In this document: positions 44,119-54,257 of the stretch, one piece after another | Layout of the letters: every line of letters starts with the position of its first letter | Position numbering within the stretch: the stretch's first letter is position 1 | Assembly (NCBI RefSeq): GCF_038096175.1 | Contig: NZ_CP151099.1 | Coordinates: forward strand, 8,324,665 to 8,388,664 | DNA: 64,000 bases | Direction: 5' to 3' | Source: Nostoc sp. UHCC 0302 | GTDB taxonomy: Bacteria > Cyanobacteriota > Cyanobacteriia > Cyanobacteriales > Nostocaceae | Notes under the pieces: generated by a model | Databases searched by the model: none | The model's input: only the letters and a program-made list of their open reading frames with translations | Told to the model about the DNA's origin: nothing | Made by a program: the position numbers and the translations under genes

Positions 44119-44783
44119 CTGGGTATGAGGTCGAAATTATGCCAAGCCGTCATGAGGAGTCTAGGATAAAAAGCCTCAAATCTAGTAACTTTTAACTCTC
44201 GACTCTTGTAACGACGCTTTTTTTATAAAGCGCCCTACTCATTAATCTTGGCTACATCGCTAAATTACGCTTCTAAGCAATTGAGACCTTATTTTGCATC
44301 TATTGGTTGTCAGCTTAACGAAAATACTTACGCCAATACAAGTCTCCTGCTCGTCTTCCGGGTACTTATTCTGTGAAAATACTGGCAAAGCCATGTGAAT
44401 ACAATCTCCAAACTAAGATGCTCTCCCTATTACACTCAAATTAATCCTTGGTGTTTTCAGGTCATCAACAATCGGCATCTATTGCATTAATTGTGCTTGC
44501 CAGCAGGCGATCGTTCTTAAGAGGGTAATACAAGTCACAGGCTGATATTATCAAAATCTGAAGCGCAGATAGGGTAATCCAGGTTACAATCACAAGATAT
44601 ACAAATTTCTTATGGCTAGGGGCTGGAGACTAAGAAACCCCATGAAAAAATTTGTTTGCCTGAAATAATTACGCTTTTATATTGTGCCATCACACATTTT
44701 TTGCTTTTCCATATCTCTATCTCTACAAAGATAAGGAAATAATTAAGATTCCCAATCCCCAGTCTCTAGTCCCCAATTCCAAT
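44119..44783. other. Intergenic region, 665 bases
   Basis: This is spacer between accD and the prepilin peptidase gene. A GTCTCTAGTCCCCAATT-type tandem repeat lies at 44750-44781. I found no coding frame or stable RNA element; it should contain the accD promoter. Confidence 0.45.
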
Positions 44784-45605
44784 TCAGGACGCTGGAAAAA
44801 ATAATTTCATGTAGCTCAACAAAATAGCATTTCCAGCAAATAGAGTAATTACAGATCCGAGTGCTAGAAAAGGGCCAAAAGGCATCTTTTGCGCCAATTT
44901 CTGCCGTGAGCGTATAATTACGCTACTACCAACTAAAGCTCCTAGTACACAGGCAATAAAACTAGCTAAGAGCAAATATCTCCATCCTAACCATGCTCCC
45001 ATCATAGCGGCTAACTTGGCATCGCCAGCACCCATTGCAGCTTTACCAAAGGCTATTGAACCTATTATAGTGATCGCCTCAAATAACCATAAGCCCACAA
45101 CTGCACCGACAATTGCCCTCATTAGAGAATTTACCAATCCTTGCCAACTAGCTTCTGGTAAAAACCCAACCACCATTTGAAATATAATCCCTATCACCAA
45201 CCCAGATTGGGTAAGTGGATTGGGTAAAGTCATGGTATCTAAATCGATGAGCGACAGTGCTAATAACCAACAACAAAAAGCCCAATAGCCTATTGTGAAA
45301 ATTGAAACTTTAAATACCAAAAAAACGAGTATAAATATTAGACCTGTTATCGCTTCTACTACTGGATAACGGAGAGAAATCTTGCTTTTGCAATATCGGC
45401 ATCGCCCTCTTAACCATATCCATCCCAACACTGGGACATTATCGTAGGCTTTAAGCTGGTTTAAGCAATGAGGACAGCGGGAAGGCGGCCAAAGAATCGA
45501 CAATCCAGCAGGAAGTCGATAAACAACAACATTGAGAAAGCTGCCAATAGATGCACCCAATACAAAAACGATGATACTCGCAGGGACGATCATCAAAATG
45601 TCCAT
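44784..45605 (-). CDS. pilD: Prepilin peptidase (A24 family)
   Basis: The roughly 273-residue membrane protease cleaves and N-methylates type IV prepilins. Eight hydrophobic segments are predicted. SIGSFLNVVVYRLP is followed by the two CxxC pairs (CPHCLNQLKAYDNVP, RCRYCKSKISLRYP). The two catalytic aspartates are in LIDLDTMTLPN and GAGDAKLAAMMGAWLG. I use ATG 45605 (MDILMIVP); the preceding codons MTNDN are translated TCATTAG repeat. No pilin gene is adjacent. Confidence 0.93.
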   Translation of the reverse strand: MDILMIVPASIIVFVLGASIGSFLNVVVYRLPAGLSILWPPSRCPHCLNQLKAYDNVPVLGWIWLRGRCRYCKSKISLRYPVVEAITGLIFILVFLVFKVSIFTIGYWAFCCWLLALSLIDLDTMTLPNPLTQSGLVIGIIFQMVVGFLPEASWQGLVNSLMRAIVGAVVGLWLFEAITIIGSIAFGKAAMGAGDAKLAAMMGAWLGWRYLLLASFIACVLGALVGSSVIIRSRQKLAQKMPFGPFLALGSVITLFAGNAILLSYMKLFFPAS

Positions 45606-45636
45606 ATTGTCATTAGTCATTAGTCATTAGTCATTT
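45606..45636. repeat. TCATTAG heptamer array touching a start codon
   Basis: Read on the minus strand, units CGACAAA, TGACTAA, TGACTAA, TGACAAT run directly into the ATG of the prepilin peptidase gene. Confidence 0.75.
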
Positions 45637-45694
45637 GTCGTTTATCTTTTCCCCTTTGTCGAGGGTTAATTAATATTGACTCTTAACTTTTGAC

Positions 45695-45784
45695 AGACGC
45701 GCTTAATCGCGTCTCGACTCCTGACTCTTGTACAGACGCGATTCATCGCGTCTGTACTCATAACTAATGCGATGAATCGCGTCT
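45695..45784. repeat. Three AGACGCG palindromes in tandem
   Basis: AGACGCGCTTAATCGCGTCT at 45695-45714, AGACGCGATTCATCGCGTCT at 45734-45753 and a partial GCGATGAATCGCGTCT at 45769-45784 lie between two minus-strand genes. The loops vary while the arms are kept, showing compensating change in the family. Confidence 0.8.
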
Positions 45785-45792
45785 TTACTAAA

Positions 45793-46053
45793 CTAATATA
45801 GATGGGATTCAATTTGATTTAATGGTACAAAGCACTCTTGAGGTAAGAGAACTGGTTGGTTAGTAAAAATTACCTTACCTCGATGAGTCACACGATTAAT
45901 TGCTACACCTGAAGGTTGCCCAGCGATTTCGGGGTGTACCTCACAGTGGGTATAGTAGATTTGCCCAGCGGCTCTGATTATGGCGGGATCAATCAAAGGA
46001 GACTGGTTCTTTGGAGCGGTAAAGTTTGTTTGTCCTTGTCGTAATGCGTACAC
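45793..46053 (-). CDS. Small conserved hypothetical protein
   Basis: The 86-residue soluble protein contains PLIDPAIIRAAGQIYYTHCE, GVAINRVTHRGKVIFTNQPV and LLPQECFVPLNQIE. The even mix of beta-prone segments and the clear codon structure suggest a real gene. No signal peptide is present. I do not recognise the family. It lies downstream of leuB in the same direction, about 90 bases after it. Confidence 0.6.
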   Translation of the reverse strand: MYALRQGQTNFTAPKNQSPLIDPAIIRAAGQIYYTHCEVHPEIAGQPSGVAINRVTHRGKVIFTNQPVLLPQECFVPLNQIESHLY

Positions 46054-46143
46054 TATCGACTGTTATATGATTGCTAGATTTGTCTTTAGTTTACCCGAAA
46101 CTTCCAGCACCTGTTGCCAGATTGCCCACATTGGAAGAATAAG

Positions 46144-47232
46144 TTATTCTTTTTCCAGAGCTTTAATCAGTGAGTCACCCATAGCACGGCAGCCTAAAAG
46201 ATTCTTACCTGGAGAAATTATGTCTCCTGTGCGATCGCCTTGTTCCAAAACTTGCAACACAGCTTGCTCAATATGGTCTGCTGCTTTTGGCTGGTTTAAA
46301 GCATAACGTAACATCATCGCTACACTCAAAACTTGGGCTAGAGGGTTTGCTTTATCAAGTCCTGCTATATCTGGGGCGGAACCGTGGACTGGTTCAAAGA
46401 CGCCAGGCCCAGAAGCACCCAAACTAGCAGAAGGTAGCATTCCGATACTGCCTGTGAGCATAGCAGCAGCATCAGAGAGGATATCACCAAATAAATTACC
46501 TGTAACAATGGTATCGAACTGCTTGGGAGCGCGTAGTAACTGCATAGCAGCATTATCTACATATAAATGAGAGAGTTCGACATCTGGATATTCTTGGGAG
46601 AGTTGGGTGATGCGATCGCGCCACAACTGAGATACTTCTAATACATTCGCCTTATCTACAGAACAGAGTTTCCCGCTGCGTTTTCGCGCCGCTTCAAACG
46701 CCACCCGTCCAATACGTTCAATTTCCGATTCGCTGTAAACCATTGTGTTCACCCCGCGTTTCTCACCAGTTTCCGTTTCAAAAATGCCCTTGGGTTTACC
46801 GAAGTAAATTCCACCAGTGAGTTCGCGCACCACCATAATATCAACGCCTTCCACAACTTCCCGTTTCAAAGTCGAAGCGTCAATTAGTTGTGGCAAAATT
46901 TTCGCAGGGCGCAAATTGGCAAATAATCCCAAACCCGCACGCAGTCCTAACAAACCTGCTTCTGGGCGTAAATGAGATGGTAAGGAATCCCACTTGTAGC
47001 CACCGATGGCTGCGAGTAATACAGCATCACTGTTACGACAGGTATCTAGGGTAATAGATGGCAGAGGTTCGCCTGTCGCATCTATTGCTGCACCACCTAT
47101 AAGGGCTTCTTGAAATTCAAACTTAATATCAAATTGGTTCCCTACGACTTTTAGCACGTCTACCGCTACTGCCATAATTTCAGGGCCTATGCCATCGCCG
47201 GGGAGTAGGGTAATGCGGTAGTTCTGGGTCAT
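46144..47232 (-). CDS. leuB: 3-Isopropylmalate dehydrogenase
   Basis: LeuB oxidises and decarboxylates 3-isopropylmalate with NAD+, the third step of leucine synthesis. The 362-residue protein shows [35 protein letters not shown], the metal/substrate stretch [20 protein letters not shown], and the NAD+ loop [13 protein letters not shown]. Length is normal. It is apparently monocistronic in this window, with the small hypothetical gene downstream. Confidence 0.97.
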   Translation of the reverse strand: MTQNYRITLLPGDGIGPEIMAVAVDVLKVVGNQFDIKFEFQEALIGGAAIDATGEPLPSITLDTCRNSDAVLLAAIGGYKWDSLPSHLRPEAGLLGLRAGLGLFANLRPAKILPQLIDASTLKREVVEGVDIMVVRELTGGIYFGKPKGIFETETGEKRGVNTMVYSESEIERIGRVAFEAARKRSGKLCSVDKANVLEVSQLWRDRITQLSQEYPDVELSHLYVDNAAMQLLRAPKQFDTIVTGNLFGDILSDAAAMLTGSIGMLPSASLGASGPGVFEPVHGSAPDIAGLDKANPLAQVLSVAMMLRYALNQPKAADHIEQAVLQVLEQGDRTGDIISPGKNLLGCRAMGDSLIKALEKE

Positions 47233-47292
47233 AGCTAGTTTTTACTGGGTAAATGCTTGCAGATTAAATATCATACCCAGCAAAATGTACCG

Positions 47293-47750
47293 ATGGAGTT
47301 TTTAATTTATTTAGATGTATGTTGTCTGAATCGCCCTTTCGATGACCATACACAGGAAAGGATTTTTTTAGAAGCTGAGTCCATAAGGCTCATTTTAGTT
47401 CGTTGTCAGAGTGGTGAATGGCAATTACTGGGAAGTGAAGGATGATGAGTTGGAACAGGCACCAGACAAAGAAAGAAAACGGCAAATGATGGCTTGGGCT
47501 GCTTTAGCAATCATTAAAATTATTGGTAGAGAACAAGTCAAGTCCGGTGCTAGAGAAGTTGTTGCTCTTGAATTTAAAACCTTTGATGCATCTCATATCG
47601 CTTGTGCGGAAGTCGGAAATGCCGATATCTTTATTAACAACTGATGACAGGATGTTGCGTCTAGCAGCAAAATACAGCGCCATGCTACAAGTGAGAGTAG
47701 AGAAGCCGTTGCGGTGGATATCGCAGGTAATAAATGCTCGACGTGACTAA
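47293..47750 (+). pseudogene. PIN-domain toxin gene with two frameshifts
   Basis: Three consecutive frames together spell one PIN-domain protein. The first is MEFLIYLDVCCLNRPFDD with the catalytic Asp, continuing to GEWQLLGSE. After a shift near 47432-47440 the second frame reads WEVKDDELEQAPDKERKRQM through FDASHIACAEVGNADIF. After a shift near 47630-47635 the third frame reads LLTTDDRMLRLAAKYSAM to ARRD. The DxHIAxAE..AD and TTDD elements are the PIN nuclease signature. As it stands, no full-length toxin can be made. It overlaps the intact partner gene by 17 bases. Confidence 0.78.
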
Positions 47751-47946
47751 CCTGACTCAAGCTGAGATTAGGCGACTGGGAATAGAAGCCTTAACGAAGG
47801 CTCTTGACCCTGCTGGAATGGCAAGATTTATACAGCAGTTTGAAATAAGTAGTGGAGATTACACACGAGATAGAGATCAAATTTTGGGAGATATCACTTT
47901 TGAAGAAATCTTCGCTACATTCACTAAAGTTTTTTCGCCTGCTTGA
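47734..47946 (+). CDS. Small protein, probable partner (antitoxin-like) of the PIN gene
   Basis: The 70-residue soluble protein contains LTQAEIRRLGIEALTKALDPAGMARFIQQFEISSG, a helical pattern I have seen in small cyanobacterial genes next to PIN-domain genes. Its start lies within the end of the broken PIN frame. It is intact. The antitoxin role is an inference from position only. Confidence 0.62.
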   Translation: MLDVTNLTQAEIRRLGIEALTKALDPAGMARFIQQFEISSGDYTRDRDQILGDITFEEIFATFTKVFSPA

Positions 47947-48149
47947 GAAATTAACTTAATTCTCTAAGCTTTATTTATCTGTGCAAATATTTTCCCAGTA
48001 TTAGACATCAAAGTTTGAAGAATTGCTTGTAATGCTACCTTAATTTATCATTGATTGACCAATTTAGCTAAATTTCCTCCAACAGCTAAGACTAAAGATT
48101 ATAAGGTTCAAATTTTAAATAGCAAAATATCATGTAAAGCTGAATAATC

Positions 48150-48632
48150 ATGCTTGATTTATCCACTCAAGACCTTCGCGACACTGCTATTGAGTTTTTA
48201 GAGCAAAGTAGCCCCCAACGTTTGCAAACTCTCAAGCAATTGGGTATTGCTCGCTATGAGTTTTTAACTAAAATGCAGTTAAATGAAGCAAATATTATTT
48301 GTATAATGCGGTTTTTCAAATATCCAAATCAGCTAAAATTCCCTAATTTAATGGGAGCAGATTTATCTGGTTTAATTTTAGACGGAGTTAATTTTATCCG
48401 GGGAAATTTATTAGAAGCGAATTTAGAAGGTAGCAGTTTAGTCAATGCAGACCTGTTATTTGCAAATTTTACAAAAGCTAATTTGAAAAATGCAGATTTA
48501 AGAAATGCAACTCTAAATGAGACTGTTTGGTTAGATGCTTTAGTAGATGAGTGCAAATTTGGTTCAGTCGTTGGATTAACAAAACTGCAACGTAAAGATT
48601 TACAACTGCGAGGAGCTAGGTTTAATTGCTGA
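48150..48632 (+). CDS. Pentapeptide-repeat protein
   Basis: The 160-residue protein has a helical N-terminal 65 residues ([18 protein letters not shown]). About 14 A(D/N)LxX pentapeptides follow, for example [17 protein letters not shown] and [14 protein letters not shown], forming a right-handed beta-helix. The end [17 protein letters not shown] is a common closing segment in cyanobacteria. The function is unknown. Confidence 0.85.
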   Translation: MLDLSTQDLRDTAIEFLEQSSPQRLQTLKQLGIARYEFLTKMQLNEANIICIMRFFKYPNQLKFPNLMGADLSGLILDGVNFIRGNLLEANLEGSSLVNADLLFANFTKANLKNADLRNATLNETVWLDALVDECKFGSVVGLTKLQRKDLQLRGARFNC

Positions 48633-48711
48633 GATGATGATAATTAAAATAAAAAACACTAATAAGACTATTTTTTAGTATTCTGAGATTAAGAGAGTTG
48701 AGGATAATTTT

Positions 48712-49881
48712 ATGAGTAATTCAATTAAACTGCCTAAAAAACTGATGCTTTTGGGTTCAGGAGAGCTAGGCAAAGAATTTGCGATCGCAGCTAAACGCCT
48801 TGGTAATTATGTAATTGCTGTTGACCGCTATGCTAATGCTCCAGCGATGCAAGTTGCTGACTCTTTTGAAATAATTTCTATGCTTAGTGCTGATGATTTA
48901 GAAACTATAGTCACGAAACATCAGCCTGACTTTATTATACCAGAAATTGAAGCTATTAGAACAGAAAAACTTCTAGAATTTGAGCAGCGAGGCATTACAG
49001 TTATCCCGACAGCGGCGGCTACTAACTATACAATGAATCGCGATAGAATTAGAGAGCTTGCACATGAAAAATTAGGCATCAGAACGGCTAGATATGGTTA
49101 TGCAATTAGCTTAGAAGAGTTGATTGCTATATCTGATGAAATTGGGTTTCCTAATGTTGTTAAACCCGTGATGTCATCCTCTGGAAAAGGTCAATCTGTA
49201 GTTGAGGATAAAAGTGAAGTTGAGAAAGCATGGAATTATGCGATCGCTAATTCTAGAGGGGACAATCAAAAAGTTATAGTTGAAGAGTTTATTAACTTTG
49301 AAATTGAGATAACTTTACTAACAATTAAACAGTGGAATGCACCAACTATTTTCTGTTATCCTATCGGTCATCGCCAAGAACGAGGAGATTATCAAGAGTC
49401 GTGGCAACCAGCAGATATTGCTGAAGATAAGATATTAAAATCCCAAGAAATTGCGACGAAAGTCACCGATGCTTTAGGAGGAGCCGGAATTTTTGGTGTT
49501 GAGTTTTTCATCACCAAAGATGAAGTGATTTTTTCTGAACTTTCTCCTAGACCTCACGATACAGGAATGGTGACGTTAATCTCGCAAAATCTCAATGAAT
49601 TTGAACTCCACTTACGAGCTATTTTAAACTTGCCTATTCCTCATATAGAACAGCTAGGAGCATCAGCTAGTGCGGTAATTTCAGCATCACAAAAATCTGA
49701 TTCTATTACTTTTAGCGGTGTAGCCGATGCATTATCAGAAAAAGATGTAGATATAAGGTTATTTGGTAAACCCAATGCTCATCCCTATCGGCGCATGGGA
49801 GTAGCCTTAGCTAAGGGTGTTAATGTTGAAGAGGCTAGACAAAAAGCTACTAAAGCCGCAAGTAAAATCAAAATTATCTAA
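48712..49881 (+). CDS. purT: Formate-dependent phosphoribosylglycinamide formyltransferase
   Basis: PurT adds formyl from formate and ATP to GAR, the third step of purine synthesis, replacing folate-dependent PurN. The 389-residue ATP-grasp protein starts with LLGSGELGKEFAIAAKRLG. It contains DFIIPEIEAIRTEKL, NVVKPVMSSSGKGQSV for the ATP loop, and IFSELSPRPHDTGMVTLISQ for the metal and ATP site. GAGG lies about eight bases upstream of the ATG. A palindrome follows its stop. Confidence 0.96.
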   Translation: MSNSIKLPKKLMLLGSGELGKEFAIAAKRLGNYVIAVDRYANAPAMQVADSFEIISMLSADDLETIVTKHQPDFIIPEIEAIRTEKLLEFEQRGITVIPTAAATNYTMNRDRIRELAHEKLGIRTARYGYAISLEELIAISDEIGFPNVVKPVMSSSGKGQSVVEDKSEVEKAWNYAIANSRGDNQKVIVEEFINFEIEITLLTIKQWNAPTIFCYPIGHRQERGDYQESWQPADIAEDKILKSQEIATKVTDALGGAGIFGVEFFITKDEVIFSELSPRPHDTGMVTLISQNLNEFELHLRAILNLPIPHIEQLGASASAVISASQKSDSITFSGVADALSEKDVDIRLFGKPNAHPYRRMGVALAKGVNVEEARQKATKAASKIKII

Positions 49882-49917
49882 TCATAGATAAATACGGTTT
49901 AGCAAAAATTTGACGTA

Positions 49918-49948
49918 TGTAGAGACGTCGCATTGCAACGTCTCTACA
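49918..49948. terminator. Palindrome after purT
   Basis: TGTAGAGACGT and ACGTCTCTACA form a perfect 11-base stem with a nine-base loop, 36 bases after the purT stop. It is related to the AGACGCG repeat family and may act as terminator. Confidence 0.65.
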
Positions 49949-50027
49949 GAGTTATTGCTGATGAAAAATGTTTTGTCCCCAGCGGATTAAATCATAGGTA
50001 GGTAGCACAGCTAGCATCCTGCATTGT

Positions 50028-51365
50028 CTACCTTGTAGGAGTGTTAGCAGAACCAACCGCAGCAACCGGGTTTGGCTGATTCAGGTAATTGTAAACAAGT
50101 TGGGAAACTTGACGAATAAAGTCTCTGCCTCTGGTGTCTTTGTAAGGACGAGTGACGAAGATAGCAGCCAAGTAGCGCTTGCCATTAGGCATAGTAATAA
50201 ATCCAGCGTCGCCAATCAAAAAGCCGATATCTCCAGTTTTGTTGGCGATGACTGCACCTTTCCCTAAACCTGCGGGAAGCAGTGTGTGAATGGTTGTGCG
50301 GCGCAGAATATCTAAAACCTGCTCTTGACTCTGTGGGGAAACTAGTTTGTTATTGACTAACAAAGCCAGTACTCGCGTCATGTCTTGCGAACTTGTAGTA
50401 TTAGTTCCTCTCAAGTCAGCCAACAGACGGCGAATTACAGTGTCTTTCAGTCCCCAACTACGAAAACGTTGATTTAGTTTCGCTGCCCCACCTAAGCGAT
50501 CAATAATCATGTTGGTGGCTGTATTGTCGCTAATAGTAACCATTTTGGTAACGGTTTCTAAAGCTGTGTATTTCTTGCCGACTCGCTCATATTGCATAAT
50601 TCCAGAGCCGTTAGTTACCAAGTCACGCCGCATAGTCAGCATTTCATTCAGGGTAACTTTCCCAGCGTCTAAATCCTGAAAGAAGGCAACAAGAATTGGT
50701 AGTTTGATTGTACTTGCTGCTGGAAAAACGCGATCGCCTCCTACATCCAAATAATCACCAGTATCCAAATCCAGGAAAAACATTCCTGTTTTAAGAAAAC
50801 TATAACGAGCCATCAACGCTTTAATCTGAGGCTCTAGTTGTTTCATTGGTGAATGCAAAGGAACTACACCAGCAAATAGATTGCTATTAGTAACTACTGG
50901 TGAAACCGCAGGTTGAGTAATTTCTGGAGTGTTCGGCTGGCTTGCAGTCAATCGTATTGGTTGGGGTAACTGCACAGACCAACGCTTGGGGGATTCCTCT
51001 GTCAGCTTTACTTGTGCTGGGTCGAAGGTGTAGCCAGGTGCTAAGGTCACCACCATGCGGGTAGTATCTGCGTTAAACTGTTCTACCCGAACTTCTCTAA
51101 TCACTAAACCTACCTTTTGATTTGCTTGTGGATATCCAAGGTTGACTCCTGGCAAATCAATTACTAAACGGCTAGGGTTGGCAAATAGTTGGACTTTGGG
51201 TTGAACATTCTCATCTGTAGTGAAATCCAGATGATTGTGATTGCTATCAAAATGCCAATTGGCGACTGTAGAAGCTTTAACGGTGGAACCGAGCAGGAAA
51301 ACACTTAAAAAGCTGGGTATGAGCCAGCTAGCTTTCAAAATATTTGCTTTGTGTGTGAGGAGCAT
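50028..51365 (-). CDS. AMIN-domain protein with class A beta-lactamase fold
   Basis: The 445-residue exported protein starts at ATG 51365, giving a signal peptide (residues 1-31, ending TVKAS). An AMIN domain near residues 32-130 (WHFDSNHNHLDFTTDENVQP, RLVIDLPGV) binds the envelope. The C-terminal half has the serine-hydrolase motifs AASTIKLP (SxxK), SDNTATN (SDN) and NKTGD (KTG). The omega loop is shortened (IRRLLADLRGTNTTS), and the Glu166 of true class A enzymes is absent. I infer a peptidoglycan-related hydrolase rather than an antibiotic-resistance enzyme. Confidence 0.88.
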   Translation of the reverse strand: MLLTHKANILKASWLIPSFLSVFLLGSTVKASTVANWHFDSNHNHLDFTTDENVQPKVQLFANPSRLVIDLPGVNLGYPQANQKVGLVIREVRVEQFNADTTRMVVTLAPGYTFDPAQVKLTEESPKRWSVQLPQPIRLTASQPNTPEITQPAVSPVVTNSNLFAGVVPLHSPMKQLEPQIKALMARYSFLKTGMFFLDLDTGDYLDVGGDRVFPAASTIKLPILVAFFQDLDAGKVTLNEMLTMRRDLVTNGSGIMQYERVGKKYTALETVTKMVTISDNTATNMIIDRLGGAAKLNQRFRSWGLKDTVIRRLLADLRGTNTTSSQDMTRVLALLVNNKLVSPQSQEQVLDILRRTTIHTLLPAGLGKGAVIANKTGDIGFLIGDAGFITMPNGKRYLAAIFVTRPYKDTRGRDFIRQVSQLVYNYLNQPNPVAAVGSANTPTR

Positions 51366-51547
51366 GAACGACAACTTGCGGTGTGAGTTAGATTGAAGCA
51401 ACAAAAACAGCTCATCATTAAAGCACAATTATCAAAATTTTTGGAAATTAGACATTTAGGCTAAAAAGCGATCGCTTGCAAGTGTGAAGAACCTTTACGC
51501 AATTAGCTATACTATTTTTAGAAATATTGCATTTATTTGCCTCAAAA

Positions 51548-53038
51548 TCAAAATCCCAAATCTACAGCAATGCGATGAGCGCAGGCAAACCCAGAAAAAG
51601 CCACCGCATTCAACCCCTGGCCTGGAAAAGTACTATCTCCTACACAATAAAGTCCTGGAATAGCTGTGCGATTAAACGGCATTCCCAATAACCCCCGCAA
51701 TTTGTACCGGGGAATTGGCCCATATGTGCCATCCTCACGCCCTAAAAAGCGGCGATGGCTGCGCGGTGTTCCCACCTCCAGATAATCTAATCCCGCATCT
51801 AAACCTGGAAAAATCTTCTCTAGGCGGTCAATAATCCGCCATGCAGCCTCTTCTTTCTTCGCCTCGTACTCACTCTGAGAGAGTTCCTGCCAATCATCAA
51901 TCCAATGCGGTGTGAAGGAATGAATAATGTGATATCCGGCTGGTGCTAAATCTGGGTCAAGTAATGTCGGAATCGAAACAAAAATTGTCCCTTCTGCTGC
52001 TGCCATCTTTTCCCAATCTTCCAACAAAATATGATGGCACTCCGTCCCCTTGGGTAAAACTTCCGCTTTCACTCCCATATGTAAACTCAAGAAGCTGGGC
52101 GATTTTTGATATCTTTGTTGCCATTTTTTCTCATTAACTGGTATTATCTCTGCTGGTAGTAATTGTTTAAATGTGTCCCAGCGTGTAGCATTAGAAACTA
52201 TGCGTTTACCCCGATATACTTTACCATTAGCGAGTTGCACACCGACTGCTCGTCCTTGTTCTGTAAGAATTTTCGTAACTCTGGCTTGGTACTGTATATT
52301 ACCCCCAGCTTTTTCTAGACCCTCAACCAGTTTTTGGGCAATTTGCCCGACTCCACCTTTGGGGTAGTTAACTCCGCCATAGTGTCTATCAGAAAAGACC
52401 ATCCCGGCATTAATCATTGGGGTCAAGTCAGCTGGAACAACTGACCAGCAATAACACTCCATATCGATAAATTTCAATAACTGGGGGTCTTTTATATAGC
52501 GCCGTGCAACATCTCCAGCGTTTTGCGGCAGATACTTGGCTAAACCGAGACACGCTAAAGGATGCTGCAAAAATACCCGCAGTAAATACCGAGGTTCTTC
52601 CAGCGACAGCAAATTTATGCTATTGAGACACTTGAATACTTGCTGGCATTCGTCATAAAAGCGACGAATTCCCTGTTCTTCATGACGAAAGTGAGCAGCA
52701 AGATTTTGCAAAAACTTTTCATAAACCCGATCAACTTTCAGGTCTAAACCTGCGGGTAAATGATAGTGAATCTGCACGGGATCAGCGATCGCTTCTTGGC
52801 TGACATTCACAGCCTCCAAAGCACGGGTGAGTAAGTTAGTAGTGCCGTTGTCACCCAGCCCAAAAATCATCGATGCCCCAACATCGAAGCGATAGCCTTG
52901 GCGTTCAAAATAACCAGCACTCCCACCTGGAATCAAATAACGTTCCAGTACCAGCACTTTCGCTCCCTTGGCTGCTAGTTGAGTTGCAGTTACTAAACCA
53001 CCAATTCCAGACCCAATTACTATTACATCAATTGTCAT
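51548..53038 (-). CDS. crtH: Carotene isomerase (prolycopene isomerase)
   Basis: CrtH converts poly-cis lycopene to all-trans lycopene in carotenoid synthesis, at the membrane. The 496-residue flavoprotein begins with the FAD motif [21 protein letters not shown] and contains [32 protein letters not shown] and [19 protein letters not shown]. It ends with [19 protein letters not shown]. Length and motifs match CrtISO/CrtH rather than phytoene desaturase. The start codon abuts a TGACAAA heptamer array. Confidence 0.95.
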   Translation of the reverse strand: MTIDVIVIGSGIGGLVTATQLAAKGAKVLVLERYLIPGGSAGYFERQGYRFDVGASMIFGLGDNGTTNLLTRALEAVNVSQEAIADPVQIHYHLPAGLDLKVDRVYEKFLQNLAAHFRHEEQGIRRFYDECQQVFKCLNSINLLSLEEPRYLLRVFLQHPLACLGLAKYLPQNAGDVARRYIKDPQLLKFIDMECYCWSVVPADLTPMINAGMVFSDRHYGGVNYPKGGVGQIAQKLVEGLEKAGGNIQYQARVTKILTEQGRAVGVQLANGKVYRGKRIVSNATRWDTFKQLLPAEIIPVNEKKWQQRYQKSPSFLSLHMGVKAEVLPKGTECHHILLEDWEKMAAAEGTIFVSIPTLLDPDLAPAGYHIIHSFTPHWIDDWQELSQSEYEAKKEEAAWRIIDRLEKIFPGLDAGLDYLEVGTPRSHRRFLGREDGTYGPIPRYKLRGLLGMPFNRTAIPGLYCVGDSTFPGQGLNAVAFSGFACAHRIAVDLGF

Positions 53039-53090
53039 TGGTCATTTGTCCTTTGTCATTTGTCTTTTGTCCTTTGTCTTTTGTCTACAG
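53039..53090. repeat. TCATTTG/TCCTTTG heptamer array at the crtH start
   Basis: Read on the minus strand, units AGACAAA, GGACAAA, TGACAAA, GGACAAA and TGACCAA continue in register into the crtH start ATGACAAT. It is 7-8 units long. Confidence 0.8.
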
Positions 53091-53124
53091 TCAACCAATA
53101 AATATACGTGAGTTCGACGAGTGC

Positions 53125-53305
53125 TATGTTGACCTCTCCCCCAGCCCCTCTCCTACGAGGAGAGGGGAGTAAAACAATGATTTTTTCGTTGCTCCTCCCT
53201 CTTCGAAGCGGAAAGGGAGGTTGGGAGGGAGAGGTTGATCGAACTTACGTTAAATCTCTTGACTATTTTCCAATGACAAATGACCAATGACTAATGCCCA
53301 ATCAC
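53125..53305. repeat. Compound repeat: two G/C-rich hairpins plus heptamers
   Basis: CCCCTCTCCTACGAGGAGAGGGG forms a near-perfect hairpin. CTCCCTCTTCGAAGCGGAAAGGGAG is a second one. TGACAAATGACCAATGACTAAT heptamers follow near 53275. Each type is a dispersed Nostocales repeat. The 53039-53531 gap holds no gene that I can support. Confidence 0.65.
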
Positions 53306-53531
53306 AAAAAAGAGGGACAAGCCTGCTACCGCTGGCTAATCCCGTCTGCCGATCCTTAAAGAGAGGAGAACACTGTATAACAATATAGCCTTGGTTGAGA
53401 ATAGATGTCAACTATTAATGAAAAAGTTTATCAATAAAATTGAGGTGTTGATTTTAGCTATCGAGGGTACGCAGGAAAGAGTATTATGATGTTTCAGTTC
53501 TTGTACAATAAAAAGTCGCCTAATTCTGGCT

Positions 53532-54182
53532 ATGACAGGACAACTGCGTGTTTACGTTCCACCCCATCCCCTGATTAAGCACTGGCTGGCAGTCGCCCGT
53601 GATGCTGCAACACCTTCAGTACTATTTCGCAGTGCGATGACTGAGTTGGGAAGATGGCTGACTTATGAAGCTGCGCGAGACTGGTTGCCAACACAAGAGA
53701 CAATGGTGCAAAGTCCCTTGGATTCCTGTCCAGCAACTTTGATTGATCCACAAGTGCCTGTGGCAGTAGTACCGATTCTGCGGGCTGGACTAGGATTACT
53801 GGAAGGAGCGCAGACTTTACTGCCTCTAGCATCGATTTATCATCTTGGTTTGGTGCGAGATGAAGAGACGCTGCAAATTCAGTGTTACTTGAACAAATTG
53901 CCTGAAAAATTTGCTCCCCAAACACGGGTACTAATTACAGATCCGATGTTAGCGACGGGAGGCTCGATCATGACCGCGATGGCAGAATTGACACAGCGAG
54001 GTGTTGATCCAGCATTAACACGAATTGTTTGTGTGGTGGCGGCTCCACCAGCTTTGCAAAAACTGAGTGTAGCTTATCCAAGTTTAATTATTTACACTGC
54101 TACTATCGACGAAAAACTCAACGACAAGGGGTATATTGTACCGGGATTAGGAGATGCAGGCGATCGCATCTTTGGGACTTAA
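53532..54182 (+). CDS. upp: Uracil phosphoribosyltransferase
   Basis: UPRTase joins uracil with PRPP to make UMP (pyrimidine salvage). The 216-residue protein shows VPILRAGLGLLEG, RDEETLQIQCYLNKLP, the PRPP loop VLITDPMLATGGSIMTAM, and the uracil-binding C-terminal GYIVPGLGDAGDRIFGT. The first part is LRVYVPPHPLIKHWLAVARD. The ATG at 53532 is the family start. It may be co-transcribed with the small protein 75 bases downstream. Confidence 0.96.
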   Translation: MTGQLRVYVPPHPLIKHWLAVARDAATPSVLFRSAMTELGRWLTYEAARDWLPTQETMVQSPLDSCPATLIDPQVPVAVVPILRAGLGLLEGAQTLLPLASIYHLGLVRDEETLQIQCYLNKLPEKFAPQTRVLITDPMLATGGSIMTAMAELTQRGVDPALTRIVCVVAAPPALQKLSVAYPSLIIYTATIDEKLNDKGYIVPGLGDAGDRIFGT

Positions 54183-54257
54183 GTTAGTATGCAGCTAGGG
54201 CAAGAACATAGCTTAACTTACTGTAAAAGTTGCAAGGTTTTTTGAAGGCGGTAAAAT

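Noticed and set aside
53125..53245. Palindromes before upp considered as CRISPR or riboswitch
   Set aside because: Only two unlike hairpins, no regular spacers and no conserved aptamer core; they match dispersed repeats instead.
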